NCBI GenBank assembly: GCA_002633025.1
Contig: NMRB01001092.1
Coordinates: 22,685 to 86,684, forward strand
Length of the DNA stretch: 64,000 nucleotides
Origin: Notospermus geniculatus
Taxonomy: Eukaryota > Nemertea > Pilidiophora > Heteronemertea > Lineidae
Direction of reading: 5' to 3'
This document shows, one piece after another, positions 1 to 9,892 of this stretch. Position numbers and translations under genes: made by a program. The notes under the pieces are model-generated. The model was not told the origin of the DNA. It searched no databases and was given only the letters and a program-made list of their open reading frames with translations. Each line of letters begins with the position of its first letter. Position 1 is the stretch's first letter.

Positions 1-6
1 GTTGAA

Positions 7-252
7 TTATTCATTTTCATCATTTTCATGAACCAAATGTTTAGTTTTCTTATGCCTTATAAAAGTTCTTTTGTTCTTAAATTCTCTATCACATTCGTCA
101 CAAGAATAAATTGTCACATGTACAGGTTCAGTCATTTTTTCATAAAATACATACATTAATCCTGCACCGGCTAATCCTATTAATAAAGCATAAAATTTAT
201 TCTTTTCTACAAATTCACACAATGATTCACACTTGTTATTTTCTATTACCAT
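7..252 (-). CDS. small membrane protein with C-terminal C2H2 zinc finger
   Basis: Predicted 81-residue protein. Residues 19-41 form one hydrophobic segment (FYALLIGLAGAGLMYVFYEK). Residues 50-73 form a C2H2 finger: CDEC, the aromatic F of DREF, then HKKTKH. A zinc finger joined to a transmembrane helix is unusual for a host gene, and small ORFs like this are common in compact DNA-virus-like elements. It lies on the same strand as the packaging-ATPase cluster upstream, and a decayed ATPase fragment sits in between. Function is not recognised. It may belong to the same element or to a neighbouring copy that runs off the window edge. Confidence 0.55.
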   Translation of the reverse strand: MVIENNKCESLCEFVEKNKFYALLIGLAGAGLMYVFYEKMTEPVHVTIYSCDECDREFKNKRTFIRHKKTKHLVHENDENE

Positions 253-297
253 TTATTTAACGAAGAAACTTCTTGATTGAACAATGATTTACTTCGT

Positions 298-412
298 CTA
301 ATCTTAGAACCAGCTTTATCACCTCATTTCTGATCACTTCATCGCATTCTCGTCTTTCCATTTACTATCCTGTAAGTTCGCGCTATCATCAATTATAAAG
401 AGAGTCGTTGCT
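298..412 (-). pseudogene. decayed second copy of the packaging ATPase
   Basis: On the minus strand this stretch encodes pieces that match the intact ATPase at 1602-2225. Shared parts are the end of the gene (tcttagaaccagctttatca on the plus strand), the segment around its catcgcattctcgtctttc, and the Walker B block read as LFIIDDSANLQDS (the intact gene has LFIIDDCANLQDS). The pieces are closer together than in the intact gene and no long frame remains, so this is an internally deleted copy. It suggests at least two related insertions or a rearranged element at this locus. Confidence 0.7.
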
Positions 413-555
413 ACTTCAGGATCTGATGATAAAGATCTTAGAATTACTTCATGATACTTTGCAGGGTTAACATTATTTGTTTCCTCCTCAATAACATTTA
501 CATAATCCAGTTATTTAGCAAAAAAATTGTTTAATTTCTTTTTCTATGTTTTAAT

Positions 556-692
556 TTTAATTTTTTCACACTTTAGTCGTACTTGTTGATGATTTTTAAT
601 GTTTTTTACACTTTAGCCGGGGGTTGTTGATGATTTTTAATGTTTATTTCACATTTTAGTCATACTTATTGATGATTTTTTCACATTTTTTC
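556..692. repeat. AT-rich tandem repeat, about 47-50 bp unit
   Basis: Three imperfect units, each containing 'cacttttagtc..acttgttgatgattttt' variants, lie between the decayed ATPase fragment and the 75-aa ORF. No coding potential is seen. Confidence 0.7.
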
Positions 693-716
693 AATTCTGT
701 GTGTTTTAGGGCTTTT

Positions 717-944
717 TCACAGATTTTGGCTTCGTTGAAAAAATAGTGTTTTTTTGTATATATGGGATCTTTTCCCTAATTCTTTACTCCATGCTATCTG
801 TTTTGGTGATCTAGTCTTTCTTGGGGGACTTTGTCTTGGGGGAGTAACTGTGACAGTTTGAGTGTGCTCACCAGACTTATCATTTTTAGATGGTAAATTA
901 ACTTGGTTCAATTGGTTCGATTCTGGGTGTGCTGGGTTCTCCAT
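717..944 (-). CDS. small basic protein of the virus-like cluster
   Basis: Predicted 75 residues. The N-terminal half is polar. The centre is Pro/Arg/Lys-rich (PPRQSPPRKTRSPKQ), followed by a basic helix-like part (IAWSKELGKRSHIYKK). Its start overlaps the end of the upstream 235-aa ORF by 47 nt in another frame, as expected in a densely packed viral-type operon. The composition suggests a nucleic-acid-binding core protein such as the small basic proteins of adenovirus-like and Polinton-like elements. That comparison rests on composition and context only; there is no recognised motif. Confidence 0.45.
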   Translation of the reverse strand: MENPAHPESNQLNQVNLPSKNDKSGEHTQTVTVTPPRQSPPRKTRSPKQIAWSKELGKRSHIYKKTLFFQRSQNL

Positions 945-1605
945 TTATATCTGTTGAATTTCTATGATTAGTACCACTATGATGCGTACCGCTATGATGT
1001 GTACCACTAACACAGTTACCAAACGTAATTAAACTTGTTGAAGCAACAGCCATTAAACCTCCCATTTTCAAAGTTAGCCACCCAGTCCATTTATCTAGTT
1101 CGCTATTTATAATGTAGTCATTTCTTAAGTCTTCATAAAGCTTATCTTCATCATTAATAGGAAGTAGCCAAGTTGCTAATTTAGAATAAGACTTGATTAC
1201 AATTTTACCAAAAGTATCATTAACTCTAGCTGATAGTGTACTTTGATAAATCCTGTGATATTTTATTAAGTCTTTTTCAGACAAGTTGTCAACGTCGTTA
1301 AAAGTTAGTTGTTTGCCAGTGAACTCCTTTGACTTACCAGTTGCAACTAAAATCTCTAAATCGCCTTTAGCTTGTTTACCTTGTTCTGATAAGACCTGAC
1401 TAGCTGTTGAACTTTGTTGACTTTTAGTTGGCCCTAGTTGACCACTGCTAGTTACTGTAGTTGAACCTTGTTGACTTTTAGTTGAACCTTGTTGATTCCC
1501 AGTCTGAACAATACCCAATTCTTGCATTACATTATCAACCATTCGCAGATCAGGAAATTGATTACCCATAGTTTGATTACTCATAGTTTGATTGCCCATC
1601 ATCAT
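898..1605 (-). CDS. 235-aa protein with Gln/Ser repeat and C-terminal hydrophobic segment
   Basis: The ORF starts ATGATGATGGGC. Its ATG overlaps the TGA stop of the ATPase by 4 nt (ATGA), which suggests coupled expression. Residues 1-70 are low-complexity with repeated NQTM, QQGST and TKSQQ units. The middle is a charged region (LSEKDLIKYHRIYQSTL). Near residues 180-205 there is a hydrophobic stretch (LTLKMGGLMAVASTSLITFG) that could span or enter a membrane, followed by a GTHHS duplication and a Pro/Glu-rich tail. I do not recognise the family. A minor structural or membrane protein of the virus-like element is plausible from its position. Confidence 0.5.
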   Translation of the reverse strand: MMMGNQTMSNQTMGNQFPDLRMVDNVMQELGIVQTGNQQGSTKSQQGSTTVTSSGQLGPTKSQQSSTASQVLSEQGKQAKGDLEILVATGKSKEFTGKQLTFNDVDNLSEKDLIKYHRIYQSTLSARVNDTFGKIVIKSYSKLATWLLPINDEDKLYEDLRNDYIINSELDKWTGWLTLKMGGLMAVASTSLITFGNCVSGTHHSGTHHSGTNHRNSTDINGEPSTPRIEPIEPS

Positions 1606-2225
1606 TTAATTAACAGAAAGTTATGTGGAAATTGTAGTCTTAGAACCAGCTTTGCACTTCTGTTATCCTTTAATTCCTTAATCACCTCATTTCTAACCTC
1701 TTTAGGTATAATAGCGTTTTCTTCTAAAGCTTGCTTCATCGCGTTCTCGTCTTTGTTAAAGAAAAGCACCAGTAATCTGATATTCTCTCTAAAGTCCTTG
1801 ACAATTGAATTATACTTCTGAATCAATATCCAGGTTGAAATTTGATAATGCCTACCAGAAAACCCTAAATTACATATCTCTGTCGCCTTCCGTTTACTAT
1901 CTTGCAAGTTAGCACAGTCATCAATTATAAAGAGAGTGTTCGTACCTTTAAAAATCTCCATACAACACCATAAAACTGCGTTGAGATTAGTTTTTACCAA
2001 TGCTGGGTCGATGACAATGAAATTTCTGTCCTTAAAGAGCCATTGCCGGTTATATGTCTGATTATAATCAAAGGTTGGGCAAAAGAGGATTATGTTTTCA
2101 AAAAAGTCCTTATAAATCGTCTCAATCATGTCCAAAATGAAATGTGTTTTCCCTGAATTAGTGACGCCAGAAATAATCGCATTATGTGGCTCAAACAGGA
2201 AAATTTCTCTAAGCAAAGTATTCAT
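1602..2225 (-). CDS. A32/FtsK-HerA-type packaging ATPase of a virus-like element
   Basis: Predicted 207 residues. The N-terminal part carries a P-loop (GVTNSGKTHF, about residues 20-29). A Walker B follows near residues 100-107 (LFIIDDC), with an acidic pair directly after the hydrophobic strand. The spacing and the short length fit the A32-like genome-packaging ATPases of Polintons, adintoviruses and related dsDNA elements, which pump DNA into capsids. The downstream gene overlaps the stop by 4 nt. No protease, capsid, polymerase B or integrase is visible, so either only part of the element is in the window or it is a reduced element. A degraded copy of the same gene lies at 298-412. The ORF has no stops, so the insertion is not very old. 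Confidence 0.72.
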   Translation of the reverse strand: MNTLLREIFLFEPHNAIISGVTNSGKTHFILDMIETIYKDFFENIILFCPTFDYNQTYNRQWLFKDRNFIVIDPALVKTNLNAVLWCCMEIFKGTNTLFIIDDCANLQDSKRKATEICNLGFSGRHYQISTWILIQKYNSIVKDFRENIRLLVLFFNKDENAMKQALEENAIIPKEVRNEVIKELKDNRSAKLVLRLQFPHNFLLIK

Positions 2226-2236
2226 TTAGTTAGATA

Positions 2237-2596
2237 AATTGATGATAGATGGCACTGCTCAGGGTTCTGATGTTATTAGTTCTTATGTTGAATGGTAGAT
2301 GACACTGCCCAGGGTTCTGCTGTGGTTATTAGTTCTTGTACTGAGTGATAGATGGCACTGTTGAGGATTCTGCTTGCCAATATGTTAAGGCGAAGCCGAC
2401 GACGTATGTCCTTATGTTGATTGATAGATGGTAGATGCTCAGGATTCTGATGTTATTAGTTCTTATGTTGAATGGTAGATGTCACTGTTGAGGTCTTCTG
2501 ATATTATTAGTTCTTATGTTGAATGGCAGATGGCGCTGCTCAGGATTCTGATGTTATTAGTTCTTATGTTGAATGATAGATGGCACTCCTGAACAC
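2237..2596. repeat. tandem repeat, about 50-57 bp unit, next to the ATPase gene
   Basis: Six to seven imperfect units contain 'ttcttatgttgaatg.tagatggcactgctcagg.ttctgatgttattag'. They start just upstream of the ATPase start codon. One unit is interrupted by other sequence at 2378-2412. They could mark the terminal-repeat side of the virus-like element. Confidence 0.8.
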
Positions 2597-2800
2597 TTCG
2601 ATATATAGGCCTAGATGAAGAGAACAGGCAACAATCAATTTTGAATAATAATTTATTTAAACACCCCAAATATATGTACAGGGTAAATGGAGAGTACAAT
2701 CACTTCTTCTAGTATTCTTGTTTTCTTCCACCCATCACATTAACCTCGACTTTCGACTGCCATCTCTGATTCCTGCGGCACCTGGAAAATACAAACCAGA

Positions 2801-2962
2801 AACTGTGTCAGCAAAATTCACTTGCAAAAAATTACGCCAGTTCCATATTCATAAGTTTGACGTCACAAAGAAGCATTCGTCACACCAGAAACTGTGTCAG
2901 CAAAATTCACTTGCAAAAAATTACGCCAGTTCCATATTCATAAGCTTGACGTCACAAACCAG
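2801..2962. repeat. direct repeat, about 70 bp, two copies
   Basis: Nearly identical copies beginning 'ccagaaactgtgtcagcaaa' and ending near 'ttgacgtcacaaa' lie at about 2803-2868 and 2890-2959. Each copy contains a TGACGTCA palindrome (CRE-type octamer). Confidence 0.85.
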
Positions 2963-3061
2963 TCAACGTGGCACCCACCATCTGTTACTTGCAGCGCCTG
3001 AAAGTACAAACCAGAAACTAGGACAAGCATGAATTCCTAATTAACTGTACTTTCATTTAAA

Positions 3062-3136
3062 CCCCTAACCCTATTATATAACCATAACCCTAACCCTAAT
3101 CCTAATCCTAATCCTAACCCTAACTCTAGGCCCAAC
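3062..3136. repeat. interstitial telomere-like (CCCTAA)n tract
   Basis: Several CCCTAA and TCCTAA units in tandem on the plus strand, followed by decaying variants. The CCCTAA/TTAGGG type argues against an insect and fits deuterostomes and most lophotrochozoans. Confidence 0.8.
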
Positions 3137-3159
3137 ACCAACTCTAAGCCTAATATCAA

Positions 3160-4608
3160 GCATTGGGAATTCCAGACAATAAAAATGGCGCCTAAGCTAA
3201 CTTTGTAACACATCACCATATTTCACAGGAATTTAAATACTTACCTACAACTTCCTGGGAATGTAACCAATTCTACACCTAAATAAGAATTTTCAAAAGG
3301 GTTCAAACCTGGATTTGTGAAGAATAACGCCGAAACACGTCCTATCACTTCTGGAGCATTGATATAATGATCCCCGCCTATATGAGTCATACACAGCTGT
3401 TACATAGGCGATAGACAACAACACGCCACGTCGAATAACTGCCTTTCATCAATAACATCTGTTACATATGTACACACACGAGTTTAGTATTAGGAGAATA
3501 GTACATATGTGCCAAGCATGTAACTCTATGATCTTAGAATCCGTATGAAACTAATACCTGGGAAACATAGGCCTATATCTGCTATGGTTTTAATGTAAAT
3601 TTTACCTTGTGAAACGGGTCAAGCCTGTGATGCTAGCATTAAGCTCGGGCATGCGCGTGATGGAAATCTTCCTCTTCCATCCAGATCCTTTCAATTCCCT
3701 AATACTTGCAATAAACTCGGAATCGATTAAGGGCGAGCCGTTGTTGTGAATTTTTGAAATGTGGTCAGGCGTCGTAAATAAAAGATGTCAAAATGCCATA
3801 AACGTACAAGTTGTATGACGGAAATGAAGGCACCTCTGGGGTCTATAAGTCAAAAGGAATTGAATGAGACGCATCTTGGAACGAACTAATTAGCTAATAA
3901 GTTGAAACAAAAGACTAGTAATCGGTACACTTTCCCAAGAAATGTTACATTTTGAAGATCAAACGACATGTGGATCATAAAGTTCGAGTTTTGTTCTACT
4001 TAGTCCACCCATTTTGATAGCAATATTTTCAACAGGTATAGAGTACTCGGCATGCGAATTCCATGATTGCTGCAAGATTTTCCAAAACAGGGCGGCCATA
4101 TTGGATTTGGATTTTACTTCCTGGTTGTCCTTTTTGTACTGAGCGTGTATGGTTCACATGAAGAGCATGTCAGGACACCCTCGCCACCCCAGGTTCTATG
4201 TGTTTGTGACATTGTTGTCACACCTTCAATGTGTCATTTACACGCTCCTTCTCCAAGAAAATTGTACCTGTTTTTCATGTTTGGTGAATTTCTTTGTTAT
4301 TGATTATGTAATGTAATTAAGCTGTAATTCTTGGGACTTTGCTCATTTTCCGTGTCTATAAAGCACAGTGATCACATTGGACCATAAAAACAGTCAACTG
4401 GAGGTGTCTTTATTGCTTTTCTCATAGGGGCCTCAATTCAAGCAATATGAAAATGTCAAACGATGGCTTGCCCTTAAGCTATACTTATGTCTGGTCATAA
4501 GTGCTACTTACGTGAGCTACTTACGGGATATAAGATTGACTCAGGTAACACAGACCTGAGCAACCGGGCATTAGAAATTTTCAGCAAAAAACCCAGAGAA
4601 ACAGACGC
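3160..4608. other. non-coding stretch
   Basis: No convincing exon, RNA gene or element boundary is seen. A 78-aa ORF at 4067-4303 has no recognisable features. Confidence 0.5.
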
Positions 4609-4609
4609 G

Positions 4610-4682
4610 GGAAAAAGTAGCCCCTGGCAAGGATCGAACTCGGCGCCTCGGATTCATAGCCGCACGCGCTACCGCAACTTTT
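4610..4682 (-). repeat. tRNA-derived SINE head
   Basis: On the minus strand it reads GTAGCGCGTGCGGCTATGAA (A-box like), then GAGTTCGATCC (B box). It matches the plus-strand copy at 6790-6850 closely around the 'cggctatgaatccg.ggcgccg' block. There is no intact cloverleaf, so it is a SINE and not a functional tRNA. Confidence 0.7.
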
Positions 4683-5446
4683 CCCTTCTAAAATCTCAAG
4701 AGAAAATGCCTCTTTTGGCATGTTTTAGCAAAAATAAATCCCACTCACACAGTCATGTAGAAACACCTCTGGGAAAGCCCCTCTTTACGGCTTTTATAGT
4801 CTGAAGTCTATAGTACGTTTAAGTCATCTGGGGCTCGATGGGCGTATGTCAATCAAACCCTTAGTAACTAGACCACAGTGAACTTAGGGTTTACTCTAAA
4901 CGGTTCAACGCACATTGTTTTCTAACCAGCTGAACCTTGGTTTGAAATTGAACATACAACTAGACCTTGATTTGAAGTTGAACACAGGCACAGGCGTGGG
5001 ATTGGCTTGAAGTGTCCTGTCAATAAAACGCATGTCAATAGCCAGACTTCACCAACAATACCAAGGTCTGCCTGACAACCGAAGGTCCGCCCATCGAGCT
5101 CCAGATGACTCAAACGTACTATAGGCCTGGGGCTGTTCGAGTTCAGTTCTCACGTTATGCACCAAATGAGGAAGTGACACTGACTTCAACCCATGTCTCT
5201 TCAGTGCAAAACCTCATCAATGCCATGAATTGGCTTTTATTGTAAAAGGAAGTTAGGTAATACTGTCAATATAAATAGAGTCTTGGGAGGTTTTGTTGAT
5301 CACAGTCTGTTATGATGCCAATATTCCCTGGTAAAGAGGGCTGTCCCAGAGGTTTTGTCTGCTTGACTGTTTGAGTGGGATTTATTTGGCTGCAAAATGC
5401 TAAGAGGCATTTTCTCTTGAGATTTTAAAAGGGAAATGTTGCAAAT
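4676..5446. mobile_element. fold-back element with a nested inverted-repeat element
   Basis: Outer arms: 'ttcccttctaaaatctcaag' with 'agaaaatgcctctt' at about 4680-4718, mirrored at about 5403-5440. Inside lies a second inverted repeat: 4808-4842 (ctatagtacgtttaagtcat...) mirrored at 5090-5124. No ORF is present. Confidence 0.75.
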
Positions 5447-5770
5447 GTTGGTCAGTCAGGCAAGTTGAAGAAAGAAAATATTTGAAATCGGACGATTTTT
5501 CAAAAATTGAAAGAAGTCAAAATGTCATCAATTAAAATAGATTTTTGGCAAAACGCCATGGTTCTATGCCCAACATGTTGCTACAGATTGGGTGCAAATA
5601 CCATTGCTGTAGCTCCAATGGTTCTTGTGATATTTGGGAAAATTTGCTGTCCTTTTACTTTTCTTACAAGAGTGTACATGTACATCACAATCAGTCGTCG
5701 AACACAAATGAAATCATAGTTACCAATTTTTGTAGCGATCAGCACTGCATAATGTCCCTTAATATTTCAG

Positions 5771-6375
5771 ACTTCGTGGAAATGTTCACATTGTTCAATC
5801 ATTGCTTTTTGGACAGGCGCTTTCGTTTATTGACTCAACTGCCTACGTTCCTGTACCACCAATCAATTTCATCAAATATCTGTCGAAAGCATTGACTGTA
5901 CTCGTGTACGTAAGACTACAAGATAATCCCACTGGAATCAACACTATACTGATGGGAAATTTTTTAGGCAATGTCCTTGTAGCCGGCATTGAAAACGAAC
6001 GAAAACTATTTATCCAACTGATTAAAATTGATATGTCGACCGTATCATGTGGAGTATACATGTACCAGAACCCAATAAGAGTCACGAGAAGGGGCTGGAA
6101 CGAAGTTATCATAACTATACGTGGGATGAAAGATGTATACCATGCAGTCGTGAATTTTTTCGTCAACGGCAGGAAGATTACATGTCCATTTTATACAAGA
6201 ATTAATTATCCTACTTCAAATCAAAAGTTTGATGTTAAAGAACTTTTCCTTGGCCACTACATGTTGGTACACGGCAGAAATAGCACATACCGGTACCCTT
6301 TTTTAGGCTACATGGCGAAACCTTATGTATACGCAAAAATAGTGGAACAAAAATATCTCAAGCCACAGCTACCCG
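5771..6375 (+). CDS. exon of a putative LamG/concanavalin-like domain gene
   Basis: An open exon of 605 nt between a good acceptor (taatatttcag at 5770) and a strong donor (GTAAGTGAG at 6376), incoming phase 2 and outgoing phase 1. The reading has the shape of a LamG_3-type jelly-roll. It opens with ALSFIDSTAYVPVPP, then LTVLVYVRLQDNPTGINTIL, then a GWNEVIITIRG strand, then FFVNGRKI, and ends PFLGYMAKPYVYAKIV, where family members usually have 'F.G.id.v.iy.ral'. Such domains bind carbohydrate or protein ligands outside the cell. The upstream exon was not found. Assignment to the family is by pattern only. The next three exons listed here join in phase, so I treat them as one gene. Confidence 0.6.
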
Positions 6376-6784
6376 GTAAGTGAGATTTGGTACAGAATTC
6401 AGAAGTATGAAGATGTTTATTTAAAGAGGTCAGTCAGATCAGACTGGACGCAAGGGCCCAACGCGCCGCGTAGCGGCCAACAGCGAAGCTAGCCAAAGAC
6501 TTGTCACGGGTCAGTCAATAGAATTGGACTCATAGGAGATATGCACCTAATGTTCAGATAGAATATACCGGGCGGTTGGTTCACGTTTTTAGTGGCTGTG
6601 AACGTAGATGGGTACATTATGTAGCGATATACTGACAGATTTGCTGGGGACTTGCTCTGTGGATGTTGTGAAATGCGATTTTTGTAAGATTATTCTGATT
6701 TGTGACGTCACTTCTATTATCATAAAAATATGTTGAGAAGCTGGAATGTATTTATAAATATTATTATTTATTCAGTTGCCGCCA

Positions 6785-6880
6785 TCATGGCCGGCTGGGG
6801 CATCGGTAGAGCGTCCGGCTATGAATCCGGGGCGCCGGGTTCGAGCCTTGCGATAGGCGATTTTTCACGTTTCTCTGTTT
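6785..6880 (+). repeat. tRNA-derived SINE head
   Basis: Contains GGTAGAGCGTCCGGCTATGA (A-box region) and GGGTTCGAGCC (B box), followed by a T-rich part. Same family as the minus-strand copy at 4610-4682. Confidence 0.75.
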
Positions 6881-6998
6881 ATTTTTTTTTGCTGAACACA
6901 TTTATTCGCAGGACGAATATCTCCCCAGCCCTTCCATTTCCCTACAAATCTGCATTTGCTAATAAATACTTATAACCACAGATCCCTGTCAGCGCTGT

Positions 6999-7044
6999 CC
7001 TGCATTCAGAGAGACTTTTCATCAAAGTCTCTCTGAATGCAGGG
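6999..7044. repeat. hairpin with about 20-bp arms
   Basis: The arm 'ctgcattcagagagactttt' is mirrored after a 4-6 nt loop. Probably the core of a small MITE. Confidence 0.75.
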
Positions 7045-7283
7045 GCAGCTGATGACCATCGACATTCCCTCCCAGCCACCAAAAATGTCAACATCCCAAC
7101 TAACGTTCAAGACTACTGGTTACGAATCCTTAGTATTATTTTAACATGTAACATATCAATTAGCTGATGATGTTGGGATGATGCCGTCATTCTACACCAC
7201 GATCATGACAATTTAGGTCATCTTCGATGTGCCTTTTTGTCCCTCTCACATACACGTTATTTTTTTCGCTGTCGCCTCTTCAG

Positions 7284-7427
7284 ATAAGGATGTGACCCTT
7301 CACCACTTAGAGCAGCATAGAAAAGGATCCTGGCGTTATAGAACCACAGATGATATTTTATACAACGAAAAATACGACTCTCACGCACGCTCTAAGCTCG
7401 AATGCATTAGTACCATGCCATCACCAA
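7284..7427 (+). CDS. second exon candidate of the LamG-type gene
   Basis: A strong acceptor (cgctgtcgcctcttcag) precedes 144 nt of open frame that begins with the two bases needed to finish the phase-1 codon of the previous exon (giving Asp). The read includes DKDVTLHHLEQHRKGSW and KYDSHARSKLECIS. The donor is taken at CCAA|GTAATA, outgoing phase 1. No domain is recognised. Without transcript data the donor choice is uncertain; the frame stays open to 7495. Confidence 0.45.
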
Positions 7428-8265
7428 GTAATACGCGGTTTTCTGGTGCGTTATTCAAAAAAGTTTCATCATTATGCTCATATTTTAACTTCTAATGCGA
7501 CTCTACCATGTAAGACTCAATAAGAACAGACACTTGAGACTTTGAAAATTTACTTTGGGAACCATTGAGAAATTATGAAGTTCAATATGACAGACGGTTA
7601 CGTTTACGAATAGGTCTGGGTCGACCGAATTGAAACTGCGATAGAGCTATCAATGCCAATCGGAGGCACAGACCCACACTTGACACTAGCGGCGAAATAT
7701 CGTGCCTCATTTCACCACTAGCGTAGGTGGAAGGCCGCCATTTTGGATTTTGCCGGTGCGCATGTAGATAGTTCGGTCGGCCTAATCGCACAATTCTTTC
7801 TAATTAGTATTCAGTTCATTTCTAATACCACTTGTTATCAACACGAAGTCCTTTTAGTCTGAAAATATTCGCCTGGAATCCAACAGCACCACTTTTCAAT
7901 ATCATCTATCATCTAGCGTAGATGCCACTGGGTTGGCGGTGACACGGCTGGCCTGTTCACGATGGTTAAAAACCTTTACCAAAATGTAGTAATCTGCACT
8001 ACTTTCAAGATGGAAACCTATAGCACCTGCGCTAGTGGTGTTATAGAAGATAACGCCATCTAGTGTCAAGTGTGACACAGACCAAATGCCAATCGGCACT
8101 ATCCCCGAACAGAAACTCCGGTAGCTACCTGCATTGATAGGAACACCGAATAGAAACTTTGTTAGGCTATCAATGACGTCACAGACAGGCGCCGGTAAGC
8201 TGTTTTACTATAAGCGGTCGGGACGTCCTTTAGCACGCTGTTAGTGGTGTCCGTTGACCACTTCC

Positions 8266-8970
8266 GCCGAATCGGTTAATGTCGTCCTGGGTATAACAGA
8301 AATATACCCAGGTTCAATGTCATCCTACAAAACTATACCCTGGGTATAGTTCGATCTACAAAAGTATACCCAGTACCGTAGTTTTGAGCCTAGGTACGAA
8401 TTAGGAATGGATGGCCGCCATTTTGTTTCTCGCTTCAACTGAGACGGCAGTTTTGCAATCAACATCGTCAAAATACCAGTCAATATCATCAGCTTTTCTG
8501 CTCATCGATAGCATGGGTCAACTAAGTTAAAATGTGTCTTAACACAATGGTCCAAACTTATCGCAAGTTAAGCTCACAATTTCAAAGAATTGAGCAAACG
8601 AACTGAGCCGATCTGCGTCATATGTTTGTTCGGCAGTCGTGCGTTCATCTACGTCCGCATCGACATTATATCAGCCGTGCTGTGAGTACTATTGCAGATT
8701 TGAGTGACGATAAACGGCACGAAAAATTCTTTGATGACTGTCGGTACGATATATTTAAATGGTGCCCGTCGTGTCGGGCGCTAGAGCAATGTTTTTGGAC
8801 TTGTCATGCTTGTCATGTGGCATTTGCAAGAACAATCTCGTCTTCAGGTGCCGTATCCAATCCTCGGTATACTTTTGTAGATCGAACTATACCCAGGGTA
8901 TAGTTTTGTAGGACGACATTGAACCTCGGTATATTTCTGTTATACCCAGGACGACATTAACCGATTCGGC
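8266..8970. mobile_element. MULE-like non-autonomous DNA transposon with a 9-bp TSD
   Basis: 705 bp. The ends are GCCGAATCGGTTAATGTCG... and its mirror ...CGACATTAACCGATTCGGC, with inverted arms of about 100 bp (including 'cctgggtataacagaaatat'). It is flanked by a perfect 9-bp duplication, ACCACTTCC, at 8257-8265 and 8971-8979. Long TIRs plus a 9-bp TSD are diagnostic of Mutator-like elements. The internal part contains a 93-codon ORF (8622-8903) that I do not take as a gene. Confidence 0.85.
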
Positions 8971-8987
8971 ACCACTTCCAAGCAATA

Positions 8988-9165
8988 CAGTAGAACCTCT
9001 CAATTAAGGACACCTCTGGGACTGACAAATGCTGTCCTTAATTGAGAGGTGTCCTGATTACAGAGGTCAAAATGAATAGAAATGGTCAATTTGGGACTGA
9101 AATTGAAAGTCCTTAATAGAGAGGTGTCCTCCTGGCAGAGGTGTCCGTTAAGAGAGGTTCCACTG
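8988..9165. mobile_element. Tc1/mariner-type MITE
   Basis: 178 bp. TIR CAGTAGAACCTCTCAATTAA is mirrored as ..TAAGAGAGGTTCCACTG, flanked by TA on both sides. Remnants of the same family occur at 50410-50555 and, amplified in tandem, at 51180-51435. Confidence 0.85.
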
Positions 9166-9737
9166 TATGTGGCATATTGAAGGTGACGTGGCGATGGGCG
9201 TCGTTGAGCGCATGGATACGGTACAGAATGCGCACGTTTAGAAACCGCTGCAATCCCTACGAGGGAAGACACATTTTCAGCCAATCGATTCCCCAAACCT
9301 GTATTTTTCGCGGAGTGTTTGGCCGTCAAAGTCGCATTATGACGGCTAAACAGCCCCATGATAAGACGTTTTTTGACTTCCGAATAATCAACAGCACGAT
9401 TTCACCTAGGTATTGACTTGTCCATGGCGCAGAGTGGCACAAACTGGGCAGAAAGGGTGAACGTAAGTGCACTAGACCGTACATTGCCCCAGTAAGTGCC
9501 CTCAAATTGTCCTAGTTGCATAACTTAAAAAGGAATCAAAATAGATTTCGTGGCGAGGGATATTTACAGACCAACCTTGATCCGAGGAAAGGGCCTACCG
9601 TCCGTTATACGGTCGTACCGAGAGTGAGGATATTTCGACAGCCATTTTTTTACAGTCAACAGTATTTTCAGACCTATGACAGTTTTGCTTAATACTTAAT
9701 AGAATACCATTTGTCTGACTGCATTGATGCTTTTCAG

Positions 9738-9859
9738 AAGTTTATTTTGACGCCCTGTGGCAAGACCGAAACGGCGAAAGGAAGTTCGGAGCTGAGGAAC
9801 TGGCTGATATGGTGTCCTGTAAGGGCAAGCGCATTCGAGTGGGATTGATCAGACCACGG
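9738..9859 (+). CDS. third exon candidate of the LamG-type gene
   Basis: Acceptor 'tgatgcttttcag' is followed by 122 nt. The incoming phase is 1, matching the outgoing phase of 7284-7427, and the outgoing phase is 0 at CCACGG|GTATGG, matching the incoming phase of 21494. The reading includes VYFDALWQDRNGERKFGAEE and a basic GKRIRVGLIRPR end. An alternative donor, TCCT|GTAAGG, lies at 9819. The sequence looks coding (charged, balanced, no low complexity), but no domain is recognised. Confidence 0.5.
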
Positions 9860-9892
9860 GTATGGTAGGCCGGAGTGGACTTAATTCTTATT

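Larger units (their letters stand above)
6376..7283 (+). other. intron with a SINE and a hairpin
   Basis: Putative intron of the LamG-type gene. It contains a tRNA-like SINE near 6790-6880 and a perfect-arm hairpin at about 6999-7044; otherwise unremarkable. Confidence 0.5.
7428..9737 (+). other. intron carrying DNA transposons
   Basis: Putative intron. Holds the MULE-like element at 8266-8970 and the mariner MITE at 8988-9165. Around 7580-8220 there are further inverted fragments but no clear gene. Confidence 0.45.

Noticed and set aside
1489-1821. Plus-strand ORF of 110 aa across the virus-like genes
   Set aside because: Shadow of the minus-strand ATPase and 235-aa ORF.
4809-5124. CRISPR-like or regulatory dyad
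   Set aside because: Explained as the inner TIR element of a nested fold-back.
5507-5719. 70-aa ORF with hydrophobic stretch, possible 5' exon of the LamG-type gene
   Set aside because: No donor in the phase needed by the exon at 5771.
8622-8903. 93-aa Cys-rich ORF inside the MULE-like element
   Set aside because: Runs into the TIR; no splice sites or recognised motif.
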